Positions 21,457 to 30,572 of a stretch of 34,453 bases of DNA are shown in pieces; the stretch's first letter is position 1, and every line of letters starts with the position of its first letter. The notes beneath the pieces were generated by a model that worked only from the letters and a program-made list of their open reading frames with translations, had not been told where the DNA came from and did no database searches. The DNA comes from Bacteroidales bacterium (GTDB taxonomy: Bacteria; Bacteroidota; Bacteroidia; Bacteroidales; UBA932), in contig JAFTEQ010000014.1 in NCBI GenBank assembly GCA_017453565.1, forward strand, positions 1-34,453, in the 5' to 3' direction. A program made the translations under genes and the position numbers.

Positions 21457-22367
21457 GCGAATCCCGTTTTAGAACCCTCGGCGGGCACCTGGCCACAGCC
21501 GGAGCCTACACCATTTTCGGGCTGAACATCGTCTTCTGCAAGGACATCGCCAATTCCGGCCTGGTGTCACCCGTGGTGCTGTTCACCTTCCGGGTGGGCG
21601 GGGCGGCGTTGCTCTTCTGGCTGCTCTCGCTCTTTCTGCCGCCTGAGCCGGTGCGGAAAGGGGATTTCGGCCCCATCGCCCTGGCCTCGTTCATCGGTCT
21701 TTTCGTGCCTCAGCTTACCTTCCTGATGGCCATGCCCCTGGCTTCGCCCATAGACACGGCGGTGATGAGCACGCTTGGGCCCATCTTCACCATGTTTTTC
21801 GCCCTGTTTTTCCTGGGAGAACCCGTCACGGGCCAGAAAGCGGGCGGCGTGGCCCTGAGTTTTGCCGGTGTCCTTTTCCTCATCTTCAACTCGGTGCATA
21901 CGGGCGGCGTGGGCCATTCCACGCCCGGGGGCATCTTTTTCCTGTTGCTCAACTGCCTGAGTTTCTCGCTCTATCTGGGTGCCTTCCGGCCCCTCATCGG
22001 CCGTTACGGCGTGGTCACCTTCATGAAGTGGATGTTCCTCTTCTCATTCCTGCTGTCGCTGCCCGTATCGGCCCGGGTCCTGCTGCAGACCCCGTTCAGC
22101 GCCCTGTCGCCGCAGCTGTGCTGGGAAATCGGCTATATGGTGGTGTTCGCCACCTTCATTTCCTATTTCCTGATTCCCGTGGGACAGAAGATCCTGCGTC
22201 CCACGCTGGTGAGCATGTATTCCTACGTGCAGCCGGTCATCGCCGCGGTGGTGGGGATCCGGGCGGGGATGGACAGCCTGAGCTGGCAGAAAGCAGTGGC
22301 TACGGTGCTGATTGTGACGGGGGTACTGCTGGTGAGCCGCAGTCGCGGCAGGAAAGAAAAAAGTTGA
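21453..22367 (+). CDS. EamA-type (DMT superfamily) transporter
   Basis: 304 residues, ten predicted membrane segments as two EamA repeats (about 15-145 and 160-295). Typical pieces are Y-T-I-F-G-L-N, F-T-F-R-V-G-G-A-A-L, the A-S-P-I-D-T-A-V-M-S-T-L-G-P-I-F segment and F-L-G-E-P-V-T-G-Q-K-A-G-G, then Y-S-Y-V-Q-P-V-I-A-A in the second half. A metabolite exporter or importer; substrate not deducible. It overlaps lnt by four bases, and its stop lies within the 3' end of the convergent tRNA-Gln gene. The last lysine-rich codons (bases 22351-22363) encode, on the other strand, a T-rich run just after the tRNA. Confidence 0.9.
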   Translation: MSESRFRTLGGHLATAGAYTIFGLNIVFCKDIANSGLVSPVVLFTFRVGGAALLFWLLSLFLPPEPVRKGDFGPIALASFIGLFVPQLTFLMAMPLASPIDTAVMSTLGPIFTMFFALFFLGEPVTGQKAGGVALSFAGVLFLIFNSVHTGGVGHSTPGGIFFLLLNCLSFSLYLGAFRPLIGRYGVVTFMKWMFLFSFLLSLPVSARVLLQTPFSALSPQLCWEIGYMVVFATFISYFLIPVGQKILRPTLVSMYSYVQPVIAAVVGIRAGMDSLSWQKAVATVLIVTGVLLVSRSRGRKEKS

Positions 22368-22434
22368 GGTACCAGGATTCGAACCTGGGCAGACAGAACC
22401 AAAATCTGTAGTGCTACCATTACACCATACCTCA
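22364..22434 (-). tRNA. tRNA-Gln (anticodon TTG)
   Basis: On the minus strand TGAGGTA (22434-22428) pairs with TACCTCA (22371-22365) as a perfect seven-base acceptor stem, followed by discriminator A. Anticodon stem ACAGA/TCTGT with loop TTTTGGT gives anticodon TTG. T arm CCAGG-TTCGAAT-CCTGG. CCA is not encoded. Promoter at 22445-22474; the T-rich tract just downstream (minus strand, 22363-22351) lies inside the EamA reading frame and probably ends transcription. Confidence 0.96.
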
Positions 22435-22444
22435 GTTCCGGGTG

Positions 22445-22474
22445 CAAAGATAGCAATTGTCACCCGATTTGCAA
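22445..22474 (-). promoter_or_regulatory. Promoter of tRNA-Gln
   Basis: Minus-strand TTG (22474-22472) and TATCTTTG (22452-22445), 19 bases apart, ending ten bases before the tRNA 5' end. It sits just beyond the stop of the alpha/beta hydrolase gene. Confidence 0.85.
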
Positions 22475-22481
22475 GCCTTCG

Positions 22482-23387
22482 TTAAGGGAGGAGGGCCGCC
22501 AGGTCGTCCCAGACCTGCTGCCGTCCAATCTCGTTGAGCACTTCGTGCCGCATGCCGGGGTAGATCTTGAGCGTAACCTGCCGGTAGCCTGCCTGTCGCA
22601 TGGCGTCCGCAGCCTGCTCCAGGGCCTTGTCGCTGATGCGGCAGGGGTCCTCGCCGCCCGAAATGAAATGCACGGGAAGTCCGGGATTGGCCATCTTCCA
22701 GCCTTTGCGGCTGTAGCAGTCCTTCATCATGCCCAGGAGGTTCTTGAACCCGTTGGCGGTGAAGATGAACTGGCAGAGCGGGTCGTCGTGGTAGCGGTCC
22801 AGGATCTCGGGGTTGGAGCAGACCCAGGCGTTGCGGTAGCCTTCGTCCGCGAAGGGTTTGTTGTAGCTGCCGAACGAGAGTTTCTGCAGGATTATGGGCC
22901 GGTAGTGCCAGCCCTTCAGCACACCTATTATGTTGGCCAGCAGGGCTCCGGCGGCCTTGGCGGGGTTGTCGGAAGGGCAGCCCGACACGATGAGGCGGTC
23001 GATGCTGTCGTCGTAGCGGCGGGCATAGCAGCGCACGACCATGGAACCCATGCTGTGGCCCAGCAACGTGAAGGGGAGTCCGGGCCAGCGCTTGCGTACC
23101 AGGTCGCCCACCACCTTCACGTCGTCTACGCAGGCGCGCCAGCCCCCGTCGTAGAAATAGCCCAGGTCGTCGGCCGAGAGGACCGATTCCCCGTGCCCGC
23201 GATGGTCGTGGATCACGGCCACATAGCCCTGGGCGGCCAGGAATTCCATGAAATCGAAGTAGCGTTCCTTGTGCTCGCACATGCCGTGCACGAGCTGGAC
23301 GATGCCTTTCGGCGCGCCGTCGGGCGCAATGAGCGCCACGGCAAGCTGGAGGCCGTCGGCGCTGGCTTTGCAGCTGAAGAGTTCCAT
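22482..23387 (-). CDS. Alpha/beta hydrolase, monoacylglycerol lipase / lysophospholipase-like
   Basis: 301 residues from the ATG at 23387. The frame stays open far upstream, but only because it runs antisense through glpK. Features of the S33/hydrolase_4 group: [11 protein letters not shown] (33-43, oxyanion region), H-D-H-R-G-H-G-E-S (60-68), nucleophile elbow L-G-H-S-M-G-S with Ser112, the acid in F-I-S-G-G-E-D-P, and G-M-R-H-E-V-L-N-E with the catalytic His. Cytoplasmic, no signal peptide. The likely substrate is a lysolipid or monoacylglycerol. Divergent from glpK, which suits a shared role in glycerol from lipid breakdown, but this is only positional inference. Confidence 0.88.
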   Translation of the reverse strand: MELFSCKASADGLQLAVALIAPDGAPKGIVQLVHGMCEHKERYFDFMEFLAAQGYVAVIHDHRGHGESVLSADDLGYFYDGGWRACVDDVKVVGDLVRKRWPGLPFTLLGHSMGSMVVRCYARRYDDSIDRLIVSGCPSDNPAKAAGALLANIIGVLKGWHYRPIILQKLSFGSYNKPFADEGYRNAWVCSNPEILDRYHDDPLCQFIFTANGFKNLLGMMKDCYSRKGWKMANPGLPVHFISGGEDPCRISDKALEQAADAMRQAGYRQVTLKIYPGMRHEVLNEIGRQQVWDDLAALLP

Positions 23388-23391
23388 ACTG

Positions 23392-23399
23392 CAAAAATA
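23392..23399 (-). promoter_or_regulatory. -7 box four bases before the alpha/beta hydrolase ATG
   Basis: TATTTTTG on the minus strand; the ATG begins at 23387. A leaderless transcript is predicted. No TTG at the -33 distance. Confidence 0.55.
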
Positions 23400-23404
23400 A
23401 ACAT

Positions 23405-23412
23405 TAATTTTG
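23405..23412 (+). promoter_or_regulatory. -7 box of glpK
   Basis: TAATTTTG, eight bases before the ATG at 23421. It lies five bases from the opposite-facing -7 box of the hydrolase, so the two polymerases would compete for the same DNA. No clear -33 element. Confidence 0.5.
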
Positions 23413-23420
23413 TCTCCGCT

Positions 23421-24899
23421 ATGAAGCAGTACATCCTTTCGCTCGATCAGGGAACCAGCAGTTCCCGCGCCATCCTTTTCAATGTCGACGGCTCCGTCGT
23501 GGCCTCGGCCCAGTATGAGTTCCCCCAGCATTTCCCCCGTCCGGGGCGGGTGGAGCACGATCCTGCCGACATCCTCGACTCCCAGCTGCGCGCCGCGCGT
23601 GAGGTCATCGCCGCCCATCCGGAGGGCCGGGTGGCCGCCATCGGCATCACCAACCAGCGGGAGACCACCGTGGTGTGGGACGCCGCCACCGGCCGGCCGG
23701 TCTGCAACGCCATCGTGTGGCAGGACCGCCGTACGGCCGACTACTGCCAGTCCCTGCGCGAAAGGGGCCTGTCCGAACTCATCCGCCGCAAGACCGGGCT
23801 CCTGCCCGACGCCTACTTCAGCGCCACCAAGATCCGCTGGATCCTGGAGCACGTACCGCAGGCGCGGGAACGGGCCGAGCGGGGAGAACTCCGTTTCGGT
23901 ACGGTGGATTCCTGGCTCATCTGGAACCTCACGGGCGGACGGGTGCACGCCACCGATCCCTCGAACGCCGCCCGCACCATGCTGCTCGACATCCATACGC
24001 TGCGCTGGGATGAGGAACTGCTCGACCTGTTCGGGATTCCCGCCTCCATGATGCCGCAGGTTGTCGATTCAAGCGGCATTTGCGCGCATACGCAAGGGGT
24101 GGAAGGCATCCCGGACGGCATTCCCGTTGCGGGCATCGCGGGCGACCAGCAGGCGGCCCTGTTCGGCCAGCTCTGCTTCGAGCCGGGTTCGGTCAAGAAC
24201 ACCTACGGCACCGGCTGTTTCCTGCTCATGAATACGGGTTCCACGCCTGTGGGATCGAAGAACCAGCTGCTCACCACCGTGGCCTGGAAGATCGGGCCGC
24301 AGGTGAACTACGCCCTGGAAGGGAGTGTTTTCGTGGCGGGCAGCGCCGTGCAGTGGCTGCGCGACGGTCTCGGCCTCATCGGCTCTTCGGCCGAGATTGA
24401 GCCGCTGGCCGCTTCGGTACCCGACAGCGGCGGCGTCTTTTTCGTGCCGGCGCTCACCGGCCTGGGGGCTCCCTATTGGAATGCGGAGGCGCGCGGAACC
24501 GTCTGCGGCCTCACCCGGGGCAGCACCGCGGCGCATCTGGCACGGGCCACCCTGGAGGGAATCGCTTTCCAGGTGCACGACGTGGTGCGGGCCATGGAGC
24601 GCGATGCCGGCATCCGTCTCTCGGAACTCCGGGTCGACGGCGGCGCGGCGCGCAACAACCTGCTGCTTCAGTTCCAGTCCGATATCCTTGGGGTGGAGGT
24701 GGTGCGTCCCTGCCAGACCGAGACCACCGCGTTCGGCGCGGCCTGCCTCGCGGGCCTGGGTGTGGGGCTCTGGGCTTCGCCCGATGAACTCCGCAGCCAC
24801 GTGCGGGAAGACCGCCGTTTCGTGCGTCAGCTGTCCGACGAGGCGGTCACCGCAGCCCTGAAGGGTTGGGAGGATGCCCTCAGAAGGGCCTGCCTTTAG
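23421..24899 (+). CDS. glpK: Glycerol kinase
   Basis: 492 residues, the normal length for GlpK. The frame is open upstream to 22545, but [16 protein letters not shown] is the family N terminus. FGGY-kinase motifs: D-Q-G-T-S-S-S-R (9-16), [19 protein letters not shown], the [10 protein letters not shown] nucleotide segment, [11 protein letters not shown] and [15 protein letters not shown]. It converts glycerol and ATP to glycerol-3-phosphate. No glpF or glpD neighbour. Its end overlaps the convergent tadA gene by four bases. Confidence 0.97.
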   Translation: MKQYILSLDQGTSSSRAILFNVDGSVVASAQYEFPQHFPRPGRVEHDPADILDSQLRAAREVIAAHPEGRVAAIGITNQRETTVVWDAATGRPVCNAIVWQDRRTADYCQSLRERGLSELIRRKTGLLPDAYFSATKIRWILEHVPQARERAERGELRFGTVDSWLIWNLTGGRVHATDPSNAARTMLLDIHTLRWDEELLDLFGIPASMMPQVVDSSGICAHTQGVEGIPDGIPVAGIAGDQQAALFGQLCFEPGSVKNTYGTGCFLLMNTGSTPVGSKNQLLTTVAWKIGPQVNYALEGSVFVAGSAVQWLRDGLGLIGSSAEIEPLAASVPDSGGVFFVPALTGLGAPYWNAEARGTVCGLTRGSTAAHLARATLEGIAFQVHDVVRAMERDAGIRLSELRVDGGAARNNLLLQFQSDILGVEVVRPCQTETTAFGAACLAGLGVGLWASPDELRSHVREDRRFVRQLSDEAVTAALKGWEDALRRACL

Positions 24900-25330
24900 C
24901 GTTTTTCCTTAAAGTATTCCTGCATGAGCGCGCCGCATTCGTCGGCGCAGACGCCGCCCTGCACTTCCGTCTTGGGGTGCAGCAGGGAAGGGGAGAAGAG
25001 GCTGTAGCCCCGCTTGGGGTCGGACGCCCCGTAGACGATGCGTCCGATCTGCGACCAGCACAGGGCCGCGGCGCACATGGGACAGGGCTCCACCGTCACA
25101 TAGAGCGTGCAGTCGTTCAGATACTTGCCGCCCAGGGCCTCCGTAGCGGCGGTGATGGCGATCATCTCGGCGTGGGCCGTGGCGTCGTGCAGGCGTTCGG
25201 TCATATTGTGTCCCTTGCCGATGATCCGGCCGCGCGAGACGATGACCGCCCCCACGGGCACCTCGTCCTCTTCGGCGGCAGCGCGGGCTTCCAAAAGCGC
25301 TTCGCGCATATATTTGGGATCTGCTTCCAT
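24896..25330 (-). CDS. tadA: tRNA adenosine(34) deaminase
   Basis: 144 residues from [12 protein letters not shown]; upstream ATGs at 25387 and 25372 would add a hydrophobic stretch not seen in the family and lie before the -7 box. Zinc site H53-A-E55 and P-C83-P-M-C86, with Glu55 as the proton shuttle. V-P-V-G-A-V-I-V is the usual opening strand. It makes inosine at position 34 of tRNA-Arg(ACG) and possibly others. Divergent from the GH105 gene. Confidence 0.95.
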   Translation of the reverse strand: MEADPKYMREALLEARAAAEEDEVPVGAVIVSRGRIIGKGHNMTERLHDATAHAEMIAITAATEALGGKYLNDCTLYVTVEPCPMCAAALCWSQIGRIVYGASDPKRGYSLFSPSLLHPKTEVQGGVCADECGALMQEYFKEKR

Positions 25331-25338
25331 ATCTGCAG

Positions 25339-25346
25339 CAAAATTA
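25339..25346 (-). promoter_or_regulatory. -7 box of tadA
   Basis: TAATTTTG on the minus strand, eight bases before the tadA ATG at 25330. It supports the short start over the upstream ATGs. No -33 TTG. Confidence 0.5.
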
Positions 25347-25347
25347 T

Positions 25348-25355
25348 TAAATTTG
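25348..25355 (+). promoter_or_regulatory. -7 box of the GH105-polA operon
   Basis: TAAATTTG on the plus strand, 34 bases before the ATG at 25390 and one base from the opposite tadA box. No -33 TTG at the normal spacing. Confidence 0.5.
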
Positions 25356-25389
25356 ACGGAAATATGACCCATAAAAAACCACAGCATTT

Positions 25390-26580
25390 ATGAAAAAGAC
25401 ACTGACGCTCCTTCTGGGCGCCGCCCTGCTCCTTTCCGCCTGTTGCGGCAGCAAGGTGGCCCTGAAAGAATTCCGGAACCTGCCTGCGGACTGCCGCATC
25501 GAAAGCGTGGGCAAACGCGTGGCCGAGCAGTTCCTGACTACCGATCCCATGGCCTATGCGCCGGAAGGATACACGGGCAAGCGGCCCATCGGCAACGGTA
25601 AGTACTGCCAGTATTCCGTGGTGAGCATCTGGGTGAATTCGCTCGAGTTTGCCCGCCACACGGGCGACAAGGCCATGGAGAAAAGGCTCATCGAGCTGTT
25701 TGAACCCTATTACGGCGAACGCAAGGAACTGCGCAACCGCGACAACCACGTGGATTATTCCATCTTCGGTTCCGTGCCGCTGGAGATCGCGCTCCTGAGC
25801 GGAGACGGGCGCGCCCGTGAACTGGGCCTGCGCTATGCCGACCATCAGTGGGAAGCCCCGGTGGGTGAACCTGGCGAGGAAGTGGGCGGCAACGGCAACT
25901 TCCCCATTGAACGGCAGATGGAGTTTCTGGCCCAGGGTTACACCCCGCAGACCCGTCTCTGGATCGACGATATGTACATGGTGACCGTCCTGCAGACCCA
26001 GGCCTACCGGGTGACCGGAGACCTCAAGTACGTGGAGCGGGCCGCCAAGGGCATGGTGATGTATCTCGACAGCCTGCAGCGCGACAACGGCCTCTTCTAC
26101 CACGCGCCCGACGTGCCCTTCTTCTGGGGTCGCGGCGACGGTTGGATGGCCGCCGGCATGCCCTTGCTGCTGCGCTATCTGCCTGAAAGCAGCGAATACT
26201 ACCCGGCGCTCAAGGCCGGCTACCTCAAGATGATGGAGGCGCTGCTGCGCTACCAGCGTGAGGACGGCCTCTGGGGCCAGCTCATCGACGATCCGGAGAT
26301 CTGGACCGAGAGCTCCTGCTCGGCCATGTTCACCTACGCCTTTATCGAGGGCGTGCGGCACGGCTGGCTTGACGCCGCAAGCTACGCGCCCGCGGCCCGC
26401 AAGGCCTGGATTGCCCTCTGCGGCCGGCTCGACGAGCACGCCAACATTGCCGAAGTGTGCGTGGGCACCAACCGCAAGGATAGCCGCGAGTGGTATCTGG
26501 AGCGGCCCCGCGTGAACGGTGACCCGCACGGTCAGGCGCCCCTGCTCTGGATTTGCAACGCCCTGCTCGAAAAGATCTGA
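25390..26580 (+). CDS. GH105-type unsaturated rhamnogalacturonyl hydrolase, lipoprotein
   Basis: 396 residues. The signal ends in L-L-L-S-A-C (Cys18 lipidated), so the enzyme is envelope-anchored. The (alpha/alpha)6 barrel family features are W-I-D-D-M-Y-M-V (191-198), D-N-G-L-F-Y-H-A, W-G-R-G-D-G-W (246-252) and the end H-G-Q-A-P-L-L-W. It should hydrolyse the unsaturated uronic acid left by pectin lyases (rhamnogalacturonan type). No lyase or SusCD pair sits beside it. It leads into polA with a one-base TGATG overlap, an unusual pairing of a glycan enzyme with replication and repair genes. Confidence 0.88.
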   Translation: MKKTLTLLLGAALLLSACCGSKVALKEFRNLPADCRIESVGKRVAEQFLTTDPMAYAPEGYTGKRPIGNGKYCQYSVVSIWVNSLEFARHTGDKAMEKRLIELFEPYYGERKELRNRDNHVDYSIFGSVPLEIALLSGDGRARELGLRYADHQWEAPVGEPGEEVGGNGNFPIERQMEFLAQGYTPQTRLWIDDMYMVTVLQTQAYRVTGDLKYVERAAKGMVMYLDSLQRDNGLFYHAPDVPFFWGRGDGWMAAGMPLLLRYLPESSEYYPALKAGYLKMMEALLRYQREDGLWGQLIDDPEIWTESSCSAMFTYAFIEGVRHGWLDAASYAPAARKAWIALCGRLDEHANIAEVCVGTNRKDSREWYLERPRVNGDPHGQAPLLWICNALLEKI

Positions 26581-29195
26581 TGAAACTCTTCCTCATCGAC
26601 GGGCACGCCCTCATCTTCAAGATGTACTACGCCTTTCTGGGGCGCCCGATGATCAATTCCAAAGGGGAGGATACCTCCATCCTCTTCGGATTCACCAAAT
26701 ACCTGCTCGAGCTCCTGGAGCGCGAGCATCCCAGCCATGTGGCGGTGAGTTTCGACCCGCCTGGGGGGACCTTCCGCAATCGCCTGTATCCGGAATACAA
26801 GGCCAACCGGGGTGAGACGCCGCAGCTGGTCATCGACGCCCTGGAGCCCCTCACCGAACTCTTGCGCGGCCTGGGCATCCCCGTGCTCACCATTCCCGAT
26901 TTCGAGGCCGACGACGTGATCGGTACCATGGCCAAGCGTTTCGGGCACGAGGGGATGGAAGTCTACATGGTGACGCCCGACAAGGATTACGGGCAACTCG
27001 TCGAAGAAGGAATCTTTCAGTACCGGCCCGGCAAATCGGGTGAAAACGAGGTGCTCGGCCCCCGGGAAATCTGTGAAAAATGGAAGATAGGGCGGCCGGA
27101 ACAGGTGATTGACATCCTGGCCCTCTGTGGTGACAGTTCCGACAATGTGCCCGGTGTGGACGGCGTGGGGCCCGTGGGCGCGGCCAAACTCCTGGGTAAA
27201 TACGGGAGCGTGGAAGAGATCTACGCCCACCTGGGCGAACTCACGCCGCGGCAGCAGGAGCAGTTCGAAGCGGCCCGCGGCCACATCGACCTGAGCAAGC
27301 GTCTGGTCACCATCAAAACCGACGTCCCGCTCACACTTACGGCGCAGCAGATGGCCTTTGACGGCCGTTTTTCGGCCGAGCTGCCGGGGCTGTTCGAGCG
27401 CTACGAATTCCTCTCGCTCCGCCGTTTCCTGTCGCGGCTGGGGAGCGTGTCGGAGCAGGAGGCGCCCGCCCCGGAGGCCCGGCAGCTCGGGACGCTCAGC
27501 CCCGTCCGGCCGGCGGAACTGGCCGCGGCCGCCCGCAAGGAAGGGCGCGTAGGCCTCTGGCTTTCGGAGGACTGCCTGACCCTTTCCACCTCGCTCTTCG
27601 TGTGCAGTTGTGCGCCCGCCGAGCTGAAGGACCTGCTCGAAGACGGCTCGGTGCGGAAAGCGGGCTTTGAACTCAAGAACCTGTTGCACGCCCTGTCGGA
27701 GCAGGGAATCGGGCTGGAGGGCCCCCTGCAGGACGCCGCGCTCATGCATTATCTGCTCGACCCCGAGCGCAGCCATCGTTATGAGACCCTCTGCGCCACC
27801 CTTCTGGGCGTTCAGCTGGAGGCGGAGGCGCAGGAACCGCAGCAAACCTCGCTTTTCGATGCGCCTAAGACCGATGACGCCGCCGCGGAAGACCGGAGCG
27901 CCTGGGCGGCCGCGCTGCTGCCGCTCTGCGACGAACTCGCCCGCCGGCTTGACGAAAACGGCCTTGTGCCCCTCTACGACGAGATAGAGGAACCGCTCAT
28001 CCGCGTGCTCTTCCGTATGGAGGAGGCGGGGGTGAAGATCGACCTGGCCTCGCTCTCCGACTTCGCCGATTCGCTGCGCGCCCAAATGCTGGCGCGTGAA
28101 GAGGAAGTGCGCTCACTCGCCGGGGATCCCGCGCTCAACGTGTCCTCGCCCAAACAGGTGGGGGAAGTGATCTTTGAAAAACTCCGCCTCGACCCGCGGG
28201 CCCGCAAACCCGCCAAGGGCAACTGGCCCACCGACGAGGAGACCCTGCAGGCCCTCGCCGACCGCAGTCCCATCATCGACGCCATCCTCGACTACCGGGG
28301 TCTGCGCAAGCTGCTTTCGACCTACATCGAACCCTTCGCGGGCTACGTCTCCCCGCGCGACGGGCGGGTGCATACCACCTTCAATCAGGCCCTTACTGCA
28401 ACCGGGCGCCTCTCGTCCTCGAATCCGAACCTGCAGAACATCCCCGTGCGCACAGAGCAGGGGCAGCAGATCCGGCGCGCCTTCGTGGCGGGCAGTCCCG
28501 ATGCCGTCATGATGTCGGCCGACTATTCGCAGATCGAACTGCGCATTATGGCGCACCTGAGTGGCGACGGACATCTCACCGAGGCCTTCCGCCGGGGTGA
28601 GGATGTGCACGCCGCCACCGCCGCCAAGATCTTCGGCATTCCGGTGTCGGAAGTGACGGCCGATCAGCGCCGCATTGCCAAAACGGCCAATTTCGGCATC
28701 ATGTACGGCATCTCCTCTTTTGGGCTGAGCCAGCGCCTGCGCCTGCCGCGGGGTGAGGCCAAGAAGATCATCGACGACTATTTCGCCTCGTTCCCGGCCA
28801 TCCGCTCCTTCATAGACGATACGCTTGCCCGGGCGCGGGAATGCGGGTATGTGCAGACGCTGTTCGGGCGCCGGCGTTATGTTCCGGGGCTGGAGGCGCA
28901 CAACGCCAACCTACGTGCCCTGGCTGAACGCAATGCCGTGAACGCGCCCATCCAGGGCAGTTCGGCCGATATCATCAAGATTGCCATGATCCGGGTCGAC
29001 GAGCGTCTGCGCGCCGCCGGCCTCCGTGCCCGCATGGTGTTGCAGATCCACGACGAACTGCTGCTGGAAGTGCCTAAGGATGAAGTAAATGCCGTGCGGG
29101 AGATCGTGGTGCACGAGATGGAAAACGTCGTTTCCCTGTCCGTTCCCTTAACCGTAGATTGCCATGTCGCACAAAACTGGCTCGAAGCCCACTGA
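26580..29195 (+). CDS. polA: DNA polymerase I with degenerate 3'-5' exonuclease domain
   Basis: 871 residues from the ATG at 26580. The 5'-3' flap nuclease domain (about 1-255) is complete: F-L-I-D-G-H-A-L-I, D-F-E-A-D-D-V, T-P-D-K-D-Y, G-D-S-S-D-N-V-P-G. The polymerase has motif A D648-Y-S-Q-I-E-L-R, motif B R697-x3-K701-x3-F-G-x2-Y-G and motif C H824-D-E. The proofreading domain (about 290-460) appears dead: the D-T-E site reads W-L-S (327-329), the L-K-Y-D site reads L-K-N-L (365-368), and the Tyr of Y-x-x-x-D is Ala434, with only Asp438 kept. It fills gaps and removes primers, probably without proofreading. Overlaps the sigma gene by 32 bases. Confidence 0.97.
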   Translation: MKLFLIDGHALIFKMYYAFLGRPMINSKGEDTSILFGFTKYLLELLEREHPSHVAVSFDPPGGTFRNRLYPEYKANRGETPQLVIDALEPLTELLRGLGIPVLTIPDFEADDVIGTMAKRFGHEGMEVYMVTPDKDYGQLVEEGIFQYRPGKSGENEVLGPREICEKWKIGRPEQVIDILALCGDSSDNVPGVDGVGPVGAAKLLGKYGSVEEIYAHLGELTPRQQEQFEAARGHIDLSKRLVTIKTDVPLTLTAQQMAFDGRFSAELPGLFERYEFLSLRRFLSRLGSVSEQEAPAPEARQLGTLSPVRPAELAAAARKEGRVGLWLSEDCLTLSTSLFVCSCAPAELKDLLEDGSVRKAGFELKNLLHALSEQGIGLEGPLQDAALMHYLLDPERSHRYETLCATLLGVQLEAEAQEPQQTSLFDAPKTDDAAAEDRSAWAAALLPLCDELARRLDENGLVPLYDEIEEPLIRVLFRMEEAGVKIDLASLSDFADSLRAQMLAREEEVRSLAGDPALNVSSPKQVGEVIFEKLRLDPRARKPAKGNWPTDEETLQALADRSPIIDAILDYRGLRKLLSTYIEPFAGYVSPRDGRVHTTFNQALTATGRLSSSNPNLQNIPVRTEQGQQIRRAFVAGSPDAVMMSADYSQIELRIMAHLSGDGHLTEAFRRGEDVHAATAAKIFGIPVSEVTADQRRIAKTANFGIMYGISSFGLSQRLRLPRGEAKKIIDDYFASFPAIRSFIDDTLARARECGYVQTLFGRRRYVPGLEAHNANLRALAERNAVNAPIQGSSADIIKIAMIRVDERLRAAGLRARMVLQIHDELLLEVPKDEVNAVREIVVHEMENVVSLSVPLTVDCHVAQNWLEAH

Positions 29196-29757
29196 CGAAC
29201 TCATCCGTCTGGCCATCATCGGCGACGGCGCCGCCTTCACGGAGCTCTGGGATTCCTATTCCGGGGCCCTGCGCGCCTACCTGCGCGGCTGGATGAAGCA
29301 GCTCGACGACTTCTATGTAGACGACATCTGTTCGCGGAGCTTCGAGAAGGCCTTCCGGCAGATTGGCAGCTACGACCCCGCCAAGAGCCAGTTCCAGACC
29401 TGGTTGCACTCCATTGCGCGCCATACGGCCCTCGACATTATGGAGCAGGAACAGCGCATCAGGCGCAAGTACGTGTCCATTTCCGAAGCGCCCGACGGAA
29501 TGGAAGCCATCGAGCGTCTGGGCGACGAGGCTTCTTCTCCGCTCGAGGAGATCATCCGCAGCGAAGACCGGGCCCAGAACGAGCGTTGCATCGAGGGCCT
29601 GCCCGAACTCTACCGGCAGATTGCCCGCAGGCGTTTTGTAGACGGCCTGCAGTATAAGGAAATCGCCGACGAGACGGGGCTCGAACTCAATACGATACGG
29701 ACGCGCATCCGTCGGGCCAAAGCCTTGATGGACAAAATGAAGGAGGAAGAGAAATGA
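29164..29757 (+). CDS. ECF-type RNA polymerase sigma factor
   Basis: 197 residues. Region 2 at about 12-95 (D-G-A-A-F-T-E-L-W-D-S-Y, then F-Q-T-W-L-H-S-I-A-R-H-T-A-L-D at the -10-binding part) and region 4 at about 140-192 (L-P-E-L-Y-R-Q-I-A-R-R-R-F-V-D-G-L-Q-Y, E-I-A-D-E-T-G-L-E-L-N-T-I-R-T-R-I-R-R-A-K). A longer acidic linker lies between them. No anti-sigma gene is adjacent: the partner genes are polA upstream (32-base overlap) and a phosphatase downstream (ATGA overlap), so its control is not evident. Confidence 0.93.
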   Translation: MSHKTGSKPTDELIRLAIIGDGAAFTELWDSYSGALRAYLRGWMKQLDDFYVDDICSRSFEKAFRQIGSYDPAKSQFQTWLHSIARHTALDIMEQEQRIRRKYVSISEAPDGMEAIERLGDEASSPLEEIIRSEDRAQNERCIEGLPELYRQIARRRFVDGLQYKEIADETGLELNTIRTRIRRAKALMDKMKEEEK

Positions 29758-30572
29758 AAGAATCCCTTGCCCGCATCCGCCACGTCGCCCTCGATATGGA
29801 CGGAACCATCTATCTGGGAAACCAGCTGTTTCCCTATACCATCCCGTTCCTGCAGACGCTCGACCGCCTGGGGATCAGCTATTCGTTCCTGACCAACAAT
29901 CCTACCCGCTCGGTGGCCGATTACCTGGAAAAACTCGACCGGATGGGGATTGAGGCGGGCCCGGATCAGATGTATACCACTTCGCTCGGGACCATTGACT
30001 ACATCCGCAGTCACTATCCGCAGGCGCGGCGCCTGTTCCTGCTGGGCACGCCTTCCATGATCTCGCAGTTCGAGCAGGCGGGTTTCGTCTCCTGCGCCGA
30101 TTCGCCGGACGACCGGCCCGACGTGGTGGTGGCGGCCTTCGATATGACGCTCACTTATTCGCGTCTCTGCCGCGCCGCCTGGTGGATCGCCCAGGGCCTG
30201 CCCTACGTGGCCACCAATCCCGACAAAGTCTGTCCCACCGAGGAGAAGACCGTCCTGGTCGACTGCGGCTCGCTCTGCAAGTGCCTCGAGTACGCCACGG
30301 GCCGCGAGCCCGACGCCGTGATCGGCAAGCCCAATCCCGATATCCTGCAGGGCATCGCGGAGCGGCTGGGCCTTGCGATCGACGAGATTGCGATGGTGGG
30401 TGACCGCATCTACACCGATACCGAATCGGCCTACAACGCCGGTGCGTTCGGGGTGCTGGTGCTTTCGGGCGAGACCACCCGGGAGATGGCCGCCGAGTGG
30501 CCGCACGCCCCTTCGCTTATCTGCGAGGACATCGGCGCCTTCGGCCGCCTGCTGGAGGAGGCGCGGCGATGA
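29754..30572 (+). CDS. HAD-IIA family phosphatase (NagD-like)
   Basis: 272 residues. Motif I A-L-D14-M-D16-G-T-I-Y-L-G, motif II F-L-T-N-N-P-T-R, motif III lysine in I-G-K-P-N-P-D, motif IV M-V-G-D-R-I-Y-T-D-T. The C2 cap between motifs II and III marks subclass IIA, as in NagD, pNPPase and phosphoglycolate phosphatases. The substrate is a small phosphorylated metabolite, not definable here. Overlaps both neighbours by four bases (ATGA). Confidence 0.93.
   Translation: MKESLARIRHVALDMDGTIYLGNQLFPYTIPFLQTLDRLGISYSFLTNNPTRSVADYLEKLDRMGIEAGPDQMYTTSLGTIDYIRSHYPQARRLFLLGTPSMISQFEQAGFVSCADSPDDRPDVVVAAFDMTLTYSRLCRAAWWIAQGLPYVATNPDKVCPTEEKTVLVDCGSLCKCLEYATGREPDAVIGKPNPDILQGIAERLGLAIDEIAMVGDRIYTDTESAYNAGAFGVLVLSGETTREMAAEWPHAPSLICEDIGAFGRLLEEARR

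Noticed and set aside
22545-23420. Upstream extension of the glpK frame
   Set aside because: Antisense to the alpha/beta hydrolase, whose catalytic motifs are complete. The glycerol kinase family starts at the ATG at 23421.
8636-26580. Pectin utilisation locus built from DUF4861 and GH105
   Set aside because: The two genes are 16 kb apart, on opposite strands, with unrelated genes between and no SusCD pair or lyase.
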